Shown: one piece after another, positions 10,746-20,290 of the stretch
How the letters are laid out: each line of letters starts with the position of its first letter
Numbering within the stretch: position 1 is the first letter of the stretch
Assembly: GCA_000708835.1 (NCBI GenBank)
Contig: DF237781.1
Location: forward strand, 1 to 29,737
Direction of reading: 5' to 3'
DNA: 29,737 bases
DNA from: Klebsormidium nitens
Taxonomy: Eukaryota; Streptophyta; Klebsormidiophyceae; Klebsormidiales; Klebsormidiaceae
Notes under the pieces: model-generated
Database searches by the model: none
The model's input: the letters and a program-made list of their open reading frames with translations, nothing else
What the model was told of the DNA's origin: nothing
Translations under genes and position numbers: made by a program

Positions 10746-13700
10746 TCAACCATACCGCCGCTGCGGCTCCTCCCAGTCCTTCAGCTTTTTGCTCCCCTTC
10801 GGCTTCTCGATCGGCCGCGCCATCGCCGCCATCTTCTGATTGTACTTTGCGCGCAGCAAGTCGTTGGTGGTCCAAGGCGTGTCCCACTCCGTCGTGTCCT
10901 GGTCCACGAGATGCGTCCATTTCGTGCGTCCCGCGCGCCCGAAGTGCTTGACCTGCATGGAAAACGGATTTCAGTTTGGGTTAAGCCAGGTTGAGCTACA
11001 CAAGAACTCCACGAGGTGGGTCCACTTCGTACGCCCTGCGCGCCAAAGTGCTTGACCTGCATGCGACTTCCAATCTCAGATTAACATCGCAGAAAGCGTC
11101 TAACCACGTAATTTGCGGCCGTCTCTGCACAATGAAGCCTGGTCTCGTGGGGCCGATAGTTTGACAACGTGGCGCCGACTTCGGGCAAACTCAAAACAGC
11201 GCCCTTCGATCAATCAATCATCTGAACGTCGAGCCGCTACAGATCGCACGACGCTTCATACTTCTCGATTCATGTTGACTAAGTGCATGTTGACTAAGGA
11301 CAGTGCTCGGGAACAGAAACAAATTAAAAATTAAAATCCAAAATTAACACGCTACGCACCCACACCCGCACCCACCCTAACCCCAAACCAACCCTACCTG
11401 TCCTCCGGGCGCCCTCCTTAGTCAACATGAAATCGAGACAAGTCGATGCTTCCGGTGGAGATACACGTCAGAAACCGGTGAACGCACTCACTCAAACCCT
11501 AGGGACATTCGCGAGCTTCGGCCCCGTACCCACCCTGAACACCCCAAATCAGCCCCACAGGTGACCCGGACTGTGACCCGTCTCAAACCTGAGTTTGACT
11601 CTACTAACCTGCATGACCTTGGGCAGGATGCTCTTGTCCAGCTTGTCCTCGCCCGTCGCCTCCGAGAAGTCGCGCCGGAAGATCTCGGCCGAGCCCGCTG
11701 TGCCAAACTTGTCGTCCGGCTCCTCCTGCGCAAAAGATACAACGACTAGAATCAAAAGACGTTAAAACATTGTGAGGATATGCGCTTGCAACGCACGTTG
11801 AATAGACCCAATCGAACCGGAAAAGAAGAGGGCGATCTTGACCGGTGCAGCCGTGGCCGTGCTTTGTCGTCCGGCATCTCCTGCATCTTAGCAGAAACAC
11901 GGTGGCACGGAGTGGAAGAGAGTGACAATGCAGAAGTGCGTTCTTCAAGCATAGGTTCACGGGACAGATACCCGTCTTGTTACTAGAGCACGCATATGTG
12001 CAAATGGAACGGTCGTAACAGACGGACAGGACTTGGGCGGTCTTATATGAATGGTGAAAGGCGTGCCAAGATTTGGCAGTGCGGCTGGCGGCAGACTATC
12101 CTATCGTCGGAGACGTGGCAAGTGGGAGTCTTTGAAGCTTGTGACCTGCTTCGAAAATCAGAAATCACGCGCTTTCTGCGCTAATGTTCCCGAAACTGCA
12201 AGGTCGGACATCTCCCAGCCCAGAGCGCTGCATCATCGCTTAAGCTGACGTCGTGCTTCGCTTTGCATCACCACAACTGAGCAGGGAAGCACTTTCACCA
12301 AGTCTACATGGAGGAGAGACTCTCCAAGGACGACAAGCAGAAAGGACGACAAGCAAATCGAGGCACGCCTCTTTGAAGCGAGCTTACGGAAACGTCAAAG
12401 ATGTTTGCCTTAAAGGAGGCCCATACCTGGAAGAAGGGGCCCCTGTGGTAGTATAATTTCTACTTCTTCTTGGTCTTCACTACTTGCCTATGGTAAGACT
12501 TACAAGGGACGACGGGCTTTCGGAAACTAAGTGATACCATTTGAAGCGACGTTGGAAAATCGCTGTGAACAGATGAAAGTCCTGTCACTGTAATAAGTCC
12601 CTTACCTGGAAGAAGGCGCCCTTATGGTAGTACTTTTGCATGAACTTCCACTTCTTCTTGGTCTTCTGCGTCTGCTCCTTGGGGTTGCGCCGCTCGTACT
12701 CGGCGCGCTCCTCCTCCGTCATGCTCCGCAGCTTCTCCAGCTCCTCCTTCTCCTTCGCCAAACTGCAGAAGAACGGGTTATGGACGATGGTTAGGACGAG
12801 TTTCAAAGTGCATTTACTTTGCAGAGAGATGCGAATCCAATTACTGATAGAGGGAAACTAGGAACGGTGATTCCCACACAGAAGCTGAGTCGCGAGTTAC
12901 CGCTTCTTTAGCCCCTCCTTCTCTCCCGCTGAAGTGCGAGGAAACGGGTCAGGCACAAACTTAACCAGGGTTAGGCATGTGAGAAGGTGGTTCGAGTCCG
13001 CAGTAATGAGCATATCCAGCCAATTGCAGGGAGATGAGGAAACATAGACAGAGACGGAAGCTGAATAAGAAGCCAAGGCTTCCTTCTCCTTCGCCAAACT
13101 AAGGAGAGGGGGGTTAGGGCCGTTATCGAACGAGGGTCAGGGAACTAAAGAAGGTTGAAACGGGGTTAAGAGCTGGGTTAGTCCCCAAAAGATAAGAATT
13201 GAAAGTATATCGCGATAGTAGCATATCAAAAGCCGCCGCTCCACTGGCTCCTCCCCACCTTCGCAAGACTGCAGGACTACGGGTTCGAGGCCAAATTCAG
13301 CAAGTGTACAAGACTGGGTCTAATTCGCCGTGATGAGCGCAGATCTGCAGGACTACGGGTTGAAAACAAGATTTGGACGAGTGACTTGATGGTTGAATGC
13401 GCCGGTGATGAGCGAAAATACTCACAACTCAGAGAGGAAGAAATGGGCATCCTCCAAGAAAAAGCAAAATAAAAAAGCGAACGCTTCTCCAGCTACTCCT
13501 CCATTTCCTCCAAGTTGGATAAGAACGGGGTTCAAAAGAACCAAGGGCATAAGTGAAAGCTGGGAAAAAGCACTCGCGATCCGTCATGAAAGCTGTCAGG
13601 CACGTGGGCAGACTAGCTTTGGCAGTGCCTCAAAGAAGCGGGCAAACACCTCAACCTAAACCCTGCGAAAACGGCGAAAGGAGCACTCACGCCGTGCGCT

Positions 13701-16700
13701 CCGCCCGGTCGCGCTTGATCCGCGCGAGCTCGCGCGCCTTCCACCCCTCGTACTCCTCTTCTTCATTCACCTCATCGTCCGTCTCAACATCCTCCGCTTC
13801 TTCCTCCTGGTTCTTCGCCCGCTCCTCTTCTTGCCGAATCACCTCGACCACAATCTGCTTCGTCTCGATCTTCCGCTGCTCCAACCGTTTCTTGAGCTCT
13901 TCTTCCTGGGCGTCTTCCGCGGCTTCTAGGCGTTCCCGTTCGGCGATGGTTTCTCGCTCGGCCTTCGGGACGAAGATTGGCTTGCGCAGCTTTGGGCCCG
14001 CGTCTGAGTCGTCCGAGTCGGTCTCGTACTCGGACTCGGACTCTTCCTCCTCTTCTTCCTGTGGGGAAACCGAGACAGAAGTCAGGCAATCGCAAAGAAA
14101 AACTTCTATCAGTCGCACTGATTCGGACTCGTTTTCGCTCTGGATGAGGAAGAGACGAAGAACGAGACGAAAGTCAGGCCGCGCAAAGTCAGGCCGCGCT
14201 TTGGCAAAGAGAAATGACCTCACGATTCTGGACATTTTCTCCTCTTCTTCCTAAACAAGGGACGCCTCACGATTCGGGCACCGGAACAAGGAGGAACCGC
14301 AGATTCAACCGGTCTCGTACTCGGAAAATCATCAACTTCTTTTCCGTGGTTGAGGAACGAGGCAAGAGCTGCGTAGTGTGTATCGTAGCAAAGAACGAAC
14401 TTCTATTGACCTGCACAGATGGCAGTGCAGCCTAAACCTCAGACCTCTAAAACTCTCTGCGTGGGACAAGATTCAGGCAGTGACAAAGATGGAATCAAAA
14501 AAAGGACTTCTGTTGACCTTAAAGTGGGCGTAGGACGTGCACGTCCTTTCCAGGTCGAATGCCGATCGGACGACTCAAAATCCATCGGGTCCATTCGGCC
14601 ACCTTCCGATGAGCGGTCACGATGACTCGTAGGTCCAGCGCGCCGCGAGGTACCGCGGTACCAATGAGACCGTACCATTTGTCAAAAGAGTACCGCGGAC
14701 TCCTAGTGACGTCACGAGCAGGGTCACCCGGTACAGTGGACTTTTGCAGCTTTTCAGGCCTTCCGATCAGCTCCAAAGTACCAATCTTGGTTCTTGACCG
14801 TCCGATGGAAAATTTTGGGCAGGATCGGGTGCCCGGTATGCTCCGATCGACAGGTCCTATTAGGCATGTGTCCCAAAAAGGAAGGTGCAAAATGTCAAGA
14901 ATGTTGGCCTTCGCGGTTCGAACCCGAGGCCTCAGCATATTTCCGCCAAGTTTAGGCGAGCGCGCTATCCACCTGAGCTACCGTGAGTTGGCCGAAACTC
15001 GGATTGGCTCGAAAATAGCCGGTTTTATACCCCGACGCCCACTTTAAGATGGGCCAGTCTGACATCAATCTCACACCGTCCGTTCCCCTGAGCTGTTTTG
15101 CCTACCTTCAAAAGATCTGCTTCGACTGCAGTGGACCCTCACAACAAGATTCCGTCCAGGTCTCCGACAAAGAGCTCATTAGTTGACTCGAAAGAAGCGC
15201 CATCCTTTCTATTGAGCAGGTACATCTACATTCAACGTGAGCCGTCGAAGAAGGCCTACTCATAGATGACTTGCAAATATTGACGGTGGATGAAGGTGGA
15301 TGTGTCGAATAGACAAGCAGATATTGATTCCCCCACTAACCTCTTCTTCCTGTGGCAACACCTCCTCCTCCTCCCGCCTCTGCAGCGCGCGTTCTCGTAT
15401 CCGCCTCCGCCGCTCCTCGATCTTCTCCTCGTCTTCTTCCTCCTCTTGCTCCGCTTTCCGCTGCGCTTCCTTCTCGTGCTCTTCCTGCCGGCGCGTCGTC
15501 ACGACCTCCGCGGCACGAATCTCACGGTGCTGCTGGACCGCCTCCTCGCGGTCGCGCCGCGACTCGGCAAGCCTCCGTAACCGTGCGTCTTCCCTGCACA
15601 TTTTCAGGTCGACGATTTAGGGGCGTGGTACATTCGAAGTTCTGAGGCTCACTTTGTAATCTTGCGGTGCTGCTGGACTATCTCCTCGCGGTCGCGCCGC
15701 GACTCGGCAACTTTCCGTAGCCGCGCATCTTCCCTGCATAGGTTTATAAGAAACTATACGAATATCCATTGATTTCCTTTAGATAAACATTAAATTCAGT
15801 GACCTCTTGATGCGGTCACCTGACGGCCTTGCCGCAAGCCGGCGGGTCCTCTCGTGCCTTCCCGGTAGATATACGACAGATTCGAAAGGTCGAGTGCGCA
15901 AGTTACCAGTCTTGAAACAGATTGGATTTTGTGCTCTCGCAATCCTGCTGGGCGGCCTCGTAGTGGCCCCGCTTCGACTCGTGGCCGCGCATCTTCCCAG
16001 CAAAAAACTCCCAGTTGCCAGGGTTGCAATGCGGCTATGCTCACGCTGGTGGCCAACTAGTACAAATTGCAGACGGACATAAATTGCAGGACAAAGACTG
16101 ATGAACATCTGCAGCAGTGCAAAACCTCATGAGGCAGAGAAATACAAAATCTGACAGACTGAAAGGCAGTACTAACTTTCTGGGGAAAAAGAAACACAGT
16201 CGAACGCATACCTAGCCTACGTGGGGCCTCCTATTCCCCTGCAAAACCAGAAAAGTGGCACAAAGCCTTGAGAAACCTTTGCAAAACAAAGATGGCGGGT
16301 GAAGAAACCTGCGTACCTGGCAGTAGGGCGATCAAACCCTGTCTTGACTTGCTGCTTCGGAACCAGGTCATCCGCTGCAAAGACAAGGCCGAGCGAAGCT
16401 GAGTAATGCGTCGTTACTTCTTTGACAAATACACCCGCCACTTCCAAGCAAGCTTATGCACGTGAAGACCTATTGTGGTAGTGGGCCCAAAAACAAGGGG
16501 ACTTCAGAAAATCCGCTGCGCAGCCATCTCTCCATCGCAAGACCAAAATTTGGAGCATTGTACATAGCTCCGATTCCAGTGCAACTGCACTGTAGCTGAC
16601 ACCTAACCATTTTTTCAACAAGAGCAGCAAATGGTCCAATCAGCGTCAACGCTTGAGAAGCGATTGCCATTCTCAGCAAGATACCGCCTCAAAACCCTAA

Positions 16701-17002
16701 GAGCTGGGAGGAACTTCATAAGGAGCCGCCGGCGAATAAAGCCCAGGCTGATCTGCATCAAGGCTTCACAATGACAAGCTCTCCAGCTTCTTACGAAGCA
16801 TTCAATGCAACCAGCCTGCAGCGCCAGAAACGACCGAAAACTAGCACGCTAAGTCAGGAGACACCTTACCATCGTCAGCCTCAGTCGCCCAATCTGGCCT
16901 CTTCCCCGGCCAGTATCTTCTTACTTTGACCGTAGACACTTTTCCCTGCAGCTTCTCCCGGACCGCCATCGCCGTGTCGGCGACGGCACCAACAGCCGCC
17001 AT
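10746..17002 (-). CDS. MFAP1: MFAP1 homologue, spliceosomal B-complex protein, seven exons
   Basis: Coding exons: 17002-16870, 16374-16317, 15593-15341, 14058-13691, 12762-12606, 11725-11609 and 10952-10746. All junctions are GT-AG and in phase, giving 430 aa (human MFAP1 has 439). MFAP1 is a nuclear pre-mRNA splicing factor of the spliceosomal B complex that binds Prp38. Residues 26-38 hold the plant-type N-terminal block [13 protein letters not shown]. Residues 65-148 are a charged coiled coil ([12 protein letters not shown]). An acidic run of Glu and Ser opens exon 4. The central block includes [13 protein letters not shown] and [20 protein letters not shown]. Exon 5 carries [15 protein letters not shown], exon 6 [13 protein letters not shown], exon 7 [20 protein letters not shown]. 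The Lys-rich C-terminus ([13 protein letters not shown]) follows plant rather than animal versions. The 133-nt first exon supplies the start. Its introns contain many decayed exon-edge copies. Confidence 0.96.
11008..11064 (-). repeat. Decayed copy of the MFAP1 exon-7 acceptor edge
   Basis: This stretch repeats 10902-10960, the first ~50 nt of exon 7 with its acceptor. TCCACGAG opens both on the plus strand and CTTGACCTGCATG closes both. A small deletion breaks the frame after VKHFG. It sits 106 bp upstream of the real exon in intron 6, and its splice acceptor is intact. Confidence 0.85.
11264..11438. repeat. Direct and inverted copies of CATGTTGACTAAG in MFAP1 intron 6
   Basis: CATGTTGACTAAG occurs at 11271-11283 and 11286-11298 (15-bp step), and its inverse CTTAGTCAACATG at 11417-11429. 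The match extends outward on one side (TCTCGATT against AATCGAGA with one extra base), so about 22 bp form an inverted repeat around a 120-bp spacer. The spacer is rich in CCCTAACCCCAAACC-like sequence. Confidence 0.75.
11859..11890 (-). repeat. Decayed copy of the MFAP1 exon-6 acceptor edge
   Basis: Plus-strand TTGTCGTCCGG followed by a CTCCTGC block repeats 11709-11729, where exon 6 begins (EEPDDK). The copy lies about 155 bp upstream in intron 5. It is short and has a changed acceptor, so it is unlikely to be spliced. Confidence 0.65.
12420..12480 (-). repeat. Decayed copy of the MFAP1 exon-5 donor edge
   Basis: This repeats 12600-12664, the 3' end of exon 5 ([18 protein letters not shown]) with its donor. 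Shared plus-strand blocks include TACCTGGAAGAAGG, GTGGTAGTA/ATGGTAGTA and ACTTCTTCTTGGTCTTC. The copy has a short deletion in the middle and lies 180 bp downstream of the real donor in intron 5. Confidence 0.85.
12912..13534 (-). repeat. Repeated copies of the MFAP1 exon-5 acceptor edge in intron 4
   Basis: The plus-strand sequence around the exon-5 acceptor (12741-12780: CTCCTCCTTCTCCTTCGCC, CTGCAG, AACGGGTTA) recurs in diverged form at 12912-12950, 13079-13115, 13248-13287, 13345-13363 and 13497-13534. The first three steps are 171, 167 and 169 bp. The 13079 copy keeps 17 exon bases unchanged after an AG. Between copies, related pieces recur, such as GTGATGAGCG at 13331-13340 and 13406-13415. 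Intron 4 therefore looks like a degenerate tandem array with a unit of about 169 bp that includes the intron end and the exon start. Confidence 0.7.
14905..14990 (-). tRNA. tRNA-like sequence with Pol III A and B boxes, probably a pseudogene or SINE head
   Basis: Read on the minus strand, an A box (TAGCTCAGGTGG) is followed 44 nt later by a B box (GGTTCGAACC). A D stem forms with one mismatch (GCTC/GCGC). The T stem has one mismatch. I could not form a normal acceptor stem: TCACGG before the A box pairs with CCGCGA right after the B box, as if about five bases of the T arm had been lost. The anticodon loop is also irregular, so no anticodon is assigned. GTTGGCC flanks the insert directly on both sides and could be a short target duplication. 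It lies in MFAP1 intron 3, in the same orientation as the gene. Confidence 0.45.
15653..15733 (-). repeat. In-frame tandem copy of the start of MFAP1 exon 3 (candidate cassette exon)
   Basis: Plus-strand 15661-15739 repeats 15521-15599 (exon-3 start and acceptor), offset 140 bp, with about 12 differences in 79 bases. On the minus strand an acceptor (CCTATGCAG) precedes 81 nt of open frame, [26 protein letters not shown], and then a good donor, GTGAGC. The copy begins with the base that completes exon 2's split codon and ends two bases into a codon, as exon 3 requires, so including it would add 27 aa without a frameshift. The 59-nt spacer to exon 3 is short for a plant intron. Confidence 0.7.
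15945..16003 (-). repeat. Second, more decayed copy of the MFAP1 exon-3 start
   Basis: Plus-strand GTGGCCGCGCATCTTCCCAGC (its last 21 bases at 15981-16001) and the preceding CGACTCG block match the exon-3 start. On the minus strand GGAAGATGCGCGG is kept after an AG, but an internal deletion changes the frame. It is the third occurrence of this edge between exons 2 and 3. Confidence 0.6.
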
Positions 17003-17801
17003 TCTGACAGCTTACCCAAACCCTGTTCTTATATGTATCCTTCCGTTTCGACCCCTTCCTTTCCTGCTTCCGCCTTTCCTGGTTTCTCGGGTCCTGGTTT
17101 CTCGCAGTGCAGTCACGCCAACTCAATTATCCCTTCAGCCGCTGTTTCCCGCGGTCGCAGAAGAGTGGTATTAATCGTCTTTCTAGAAAATGTTATCAAA
17201 GGAGAATAACCTCAATGAACCTTCAACTCGAAGATTGAAGGGATGATATACCGCTAGACAAAGCCCTCCTAAACGCACCAATCTCGTTGAACAAGCCAGG
17301 AGCACAGTTCACCTGAAGGCTGTCAGAGTTTGCCCGCTTTCGAAAGAAGCATTGAAGCCTGAAGGGCGCCCTGTACAGCTCGCTGTTTCCACATTTACCA
17401 ATGGCAATGCTCCACTTGATTTATTTTGGCACCCTGTTTGTTGACACGAAGGGAGTGCAAGAGCACAAAGGTGGTCGCTAGAGTTGAGCATCATTGATGG
17501 CCGGGAGAGACAGCCGGGGGCTTCACATCCGGTGTAAACAACAAAATTCCCGGGCTCAGGATGGTTTCCCGGCCACTTTCAAAAGACTCTATGGCGACCA
17601 TGCCCCACAATGTGTTGGAATACATTTTAGATATCGTGGAACTTGTGCAACACATTTCCTCGGCGTTTGACGTCTCCTTGGCAACACTGCCAACAGTGCA
17701 AAGGTTGACGACTGGAATCTTTTAGGCTTTCAGTCCCCTTTCAGCAGCATTGCACTTTAAAGTTCCAGAAAGCACATCTTGCATACCTGTTTCCAAGGGC
17801 G
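17003..17801. promoter_or_regulatory. Divergent intergenic region between MFAP1 and the DCC gene
   Basis: The two start codons face away from each other across 799 bp, so both promoters and 5' untranslated regions must lie here, unless there are non-coding upstream exons. No clear TATA box was seen for either gene. ACCCAAACCCTG near 17015-17026 resembles a telobox only loosely. A shared or bidirectional promoter is inference from the layout. Confidence 0.5.
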
Positions 17802-20290
17802 ATGGGTTCCCACACGGCCGTGTGGGGCAAGACAACAGGCCGGTTCTGCGCCTCGCTAGAACGACTTTCCGCATATCACCTGAGGACTCGTGGCCCTAGA
17901 TCATTCTGCACTTTTCAGCTCCCCCGAAATTCAACCAAACTTTCTAGCCAGAATGTCAGCTCGCAATCTGGAGCGGGTTTGAAGCTTCGGGACACCGATC
18001 GGTTAGAGAGGGCGCCCCAAATAGCACAGACTTTCATACCACCGTATAGGTCAGTGTGCGTTAGAGGGGCTGCTTCAAAGGCGCTGTCCCCGTCGTTACA
18101 GGATAGTCAACGGCAAGACCAAAGTGCGGGCGCTCGGTATTTTGCGGCTGACAAGAGGCCAATCATTCTCTTTGATGGTGAGAGTGCAACTGCAAAGTCC
18201 AAACAAAGTGGACATATCCTCTTCGTGATTCTGTCTCAAGCCTCCTTTCAGCCCCTTCTGAAGTGCTTCTTTCCGTTAGGAGATATGCTGATGGCCTCTC
18301 GAGTTCGATCCATGAGGGGCAGATTGAGGTGAAGTATGTCACACCAGGATGAAAGCACAGAGGAGAGGAGTCATGGGAGACTCTCTTCTTATAGTCTGGT
18401 CAGGGTGACCATTTTAGCGAAAACCTCAAACGGGGCCGACTCAATGCCTGAAGTCTGTGACCGCTTCAAGACTTCGGTTACACCCATTGCCTTTCCAATT
18501 GCTGCATGTGAGAGTGCTCCTCACAATCACTGACATGCGAAAATGGATCTTGCAGGAGTTTGCAACTTTTGCAATGGTGGTGTGAACTTCATGCTGGACA
18601 ACGACCCTCAGGGGTGAGTTTCTTGAGTTTCTCCTCCTCAGCTGCATCTGCTAGCCCTTCACTACAATCCACTTTTGCAGGTGATTGAAAGAACTGCAAA
18701 TCAGGGTCCGTTTCTGATTATTTGTTGTCAAGATTGGGCCAATCACACCACTTCTCCATGGTCCGGTTCCTGTTAGACAGCTCCCCTGCCATGTAGCCAG
18801 ACTGAGGGGCTTTGAATCGACATCGAAAAGGGTGCATTCTGTGGCGGATCATTGAGCTGAAAGTGCTTGTTCATACAGGAGGCATCTCTCCTCAAAATCA
18901 TGACAAAAGGCAACCACTAAATGTAGGCCAGATATTGCATTTCAAGATTGCTATCTTGAGTTTCTTTTACACACCCTTTCTGATCTGGACGTTCTTGCCC
19001 ACCGCAGCAAGTTGCGGTTTGCCGCTCTCCAAAGTGACGCCGGGAGGGCTCTGCTGCAGCGGGCTGGCCGGGCTCCAGAGGATATCTCCAGCATCGTCTT
19101 GATAGAGCCGGACAGGTATGTTTTCCCTCCTTGCAATAAAAAAGGCAGATTATGCTCAGTTGGTGGTGGTCTGAGTCCGTTTGGGCTCCTCGCAAGATCC
19201 GCTTGACCAGGAAGTTTTGGTTGGTGAACTGCAAGTCAATATTGCCGTGTTAGAGCCTGACAGGTGCTTCTTACCCTTGCCTTTGTGGGTTATCAGTGGT
19301 CGGATTGTGCTAATGTCTTTGGAGGGAAGTAAAATCACTGCTCATCGGAAAAGCTAGTAGTCAATTTCGAACATGGTATCCTTAAAACCCTGACAAGTGC
19401 GCACCCTCATCGGGGCAACTTGGATTGGACTATTAGTGTTGGAGCCCCGTTATTGTTCCATGTCTTTTTACAGGCCATGGGTAGGGGAAACTTGGATGAT
19501 ACATCTAGCACAGGCGTTCTAACGAGTCAGATATTCAAAGCCCCGAGGGGCAGTATAGACAGATTGCCATATGAACCGCTCGTCTCTTGTTTCTCCAATC
19601 TCCTCCAGTATTGTTTGCAGCGGTCTCTTAAAGGTCAACTTCTACTTTCCACTATATTCGACATCGAGCTTCCCCCCATGAATCCCGAGAAAGCAATTGG
19701 CCTTCGATCACTATCCTGCAGGTCTTACACCCACTCAGAAGCCATCCTACGGATTGCCCAATATCTGCCGGAGCCCTTTTGGCGTGCTCGGAAAACTGGG
19801 CATGGTTGCGCCTGGGTAAGCCGAGATTTACTGTTTCTGTCTTCTGAACTTCCGCGCTTCTTTGTATCTGTCGATGCATGTGCTCGTGACCTAAGTGGCA
19901 GTGTATGCGTAGGATGTTCTGCTTGAATGTTGTTAGAAGGCAGATTGCAATATTGGCCCTAAATTGTTGAGGAGCCAGGATTCGAGACGTGCTTGATGGG
20001 TGACAGGATCTGTAGAAGTCTACTTTTATATGAAGTAGCTTAGCCGGGAGTGGATTTGAGAAGTTTCAAACAGTTCGATTCATGTTGCTTGACGGCCCCG
20101 TTTTCATGACGAGTAATCCAATAAATTTGCACTGCATTCAATCTGACCCTGATCGTGTTTGGCTGTTTGCAGGCTTGTTAGAGACGCCTTCTACAAGCTT
20201 GTTGCGGAGAACCGGTACAACATTCTTGGAAAGACAGACCAATGTCGGATAGGCGATGAAAGATTCAATGACAGGTTTGTGAGTTCGTGA
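17802..20290 (+). CDS. DCC/DUF393 thiol-disulfide oxidoreductase-like protein, five exons, frameshifted
   Basis: Coding exons: 17802-18177, 18556-18613, 19008-19115, 19722-19815 and 20173-20290, all GT-AG. Residues 1-115 are a basic, Ser-rich, transit-peptide-like leader with no second Met, which fixes the start. The DCC core follows: RPIILFDG, then VCNFCNGGVNFMLDND (CxxC at 128/131), RFAALQSDAGRALL, EDISSIVLIEPDR, HSEAILRIAQYLPEPF, and finally LVRDAFYKLVAENRY and GKTDQCR. DCC proteins are presumed thiol-disulfide oxidoreductases. Exon 4 is one base too long: upstream of TTTT (19777-19780) one frame matches the family, downstream the next frame does (GVLGKLGMVAPG). As sequenced, translation would leave the frame and stop after about 214 aa instead of 250. 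This is either a sequencing error in the T run or a recent pseudogene. Confidence 0.87.
19242..19280 (+). repeat. Decayed copy of the DCC exon-3 donor edge
   Basis: TTAGAGCCTGACAGGTGCTT repeats GATAGAGCCGGACAGGTATG at 19101-19120 about 146 bp upstream. The match continues into the intron (TTCCCTCCTTGC against TTACCCTTGC, and later ATCAGTGGTCGGATT against CTCAGTTGGTGG). The donor-like GACAG/GTGC is retained. Confidence 0.6.

Noticed and set aside
11340-11400. CCCTAACCCCAAACC-like run considered as interstitial telomeric repeat
   Set aside because: The units are irregular and do not follow the TTTAGGG repeat; more likely simple C-rich sequence in the intron.
12897-13097. Frame starting [12 protein letters not shown] on the minus strand considered as a separate small gene
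   Set aside because: Its first codons are a copy of the MFAP1 exon-5 start inside intron 4; the rest is intron sequence.
13553-14254. 233-codon plus-strand frame rich in Ser
   Set aside because: It is the antisense of the Glu/Asp-rich MFAP1 exon 4; acidic codons read in reverse give Ser-rich frames.
15290-15645. Leu-rich and Pro-rich plus-strand frames resembling membrane segments
   Set aside because: They are antisense shadows of the Glu/Arg-rich MFAP1 exon 3.
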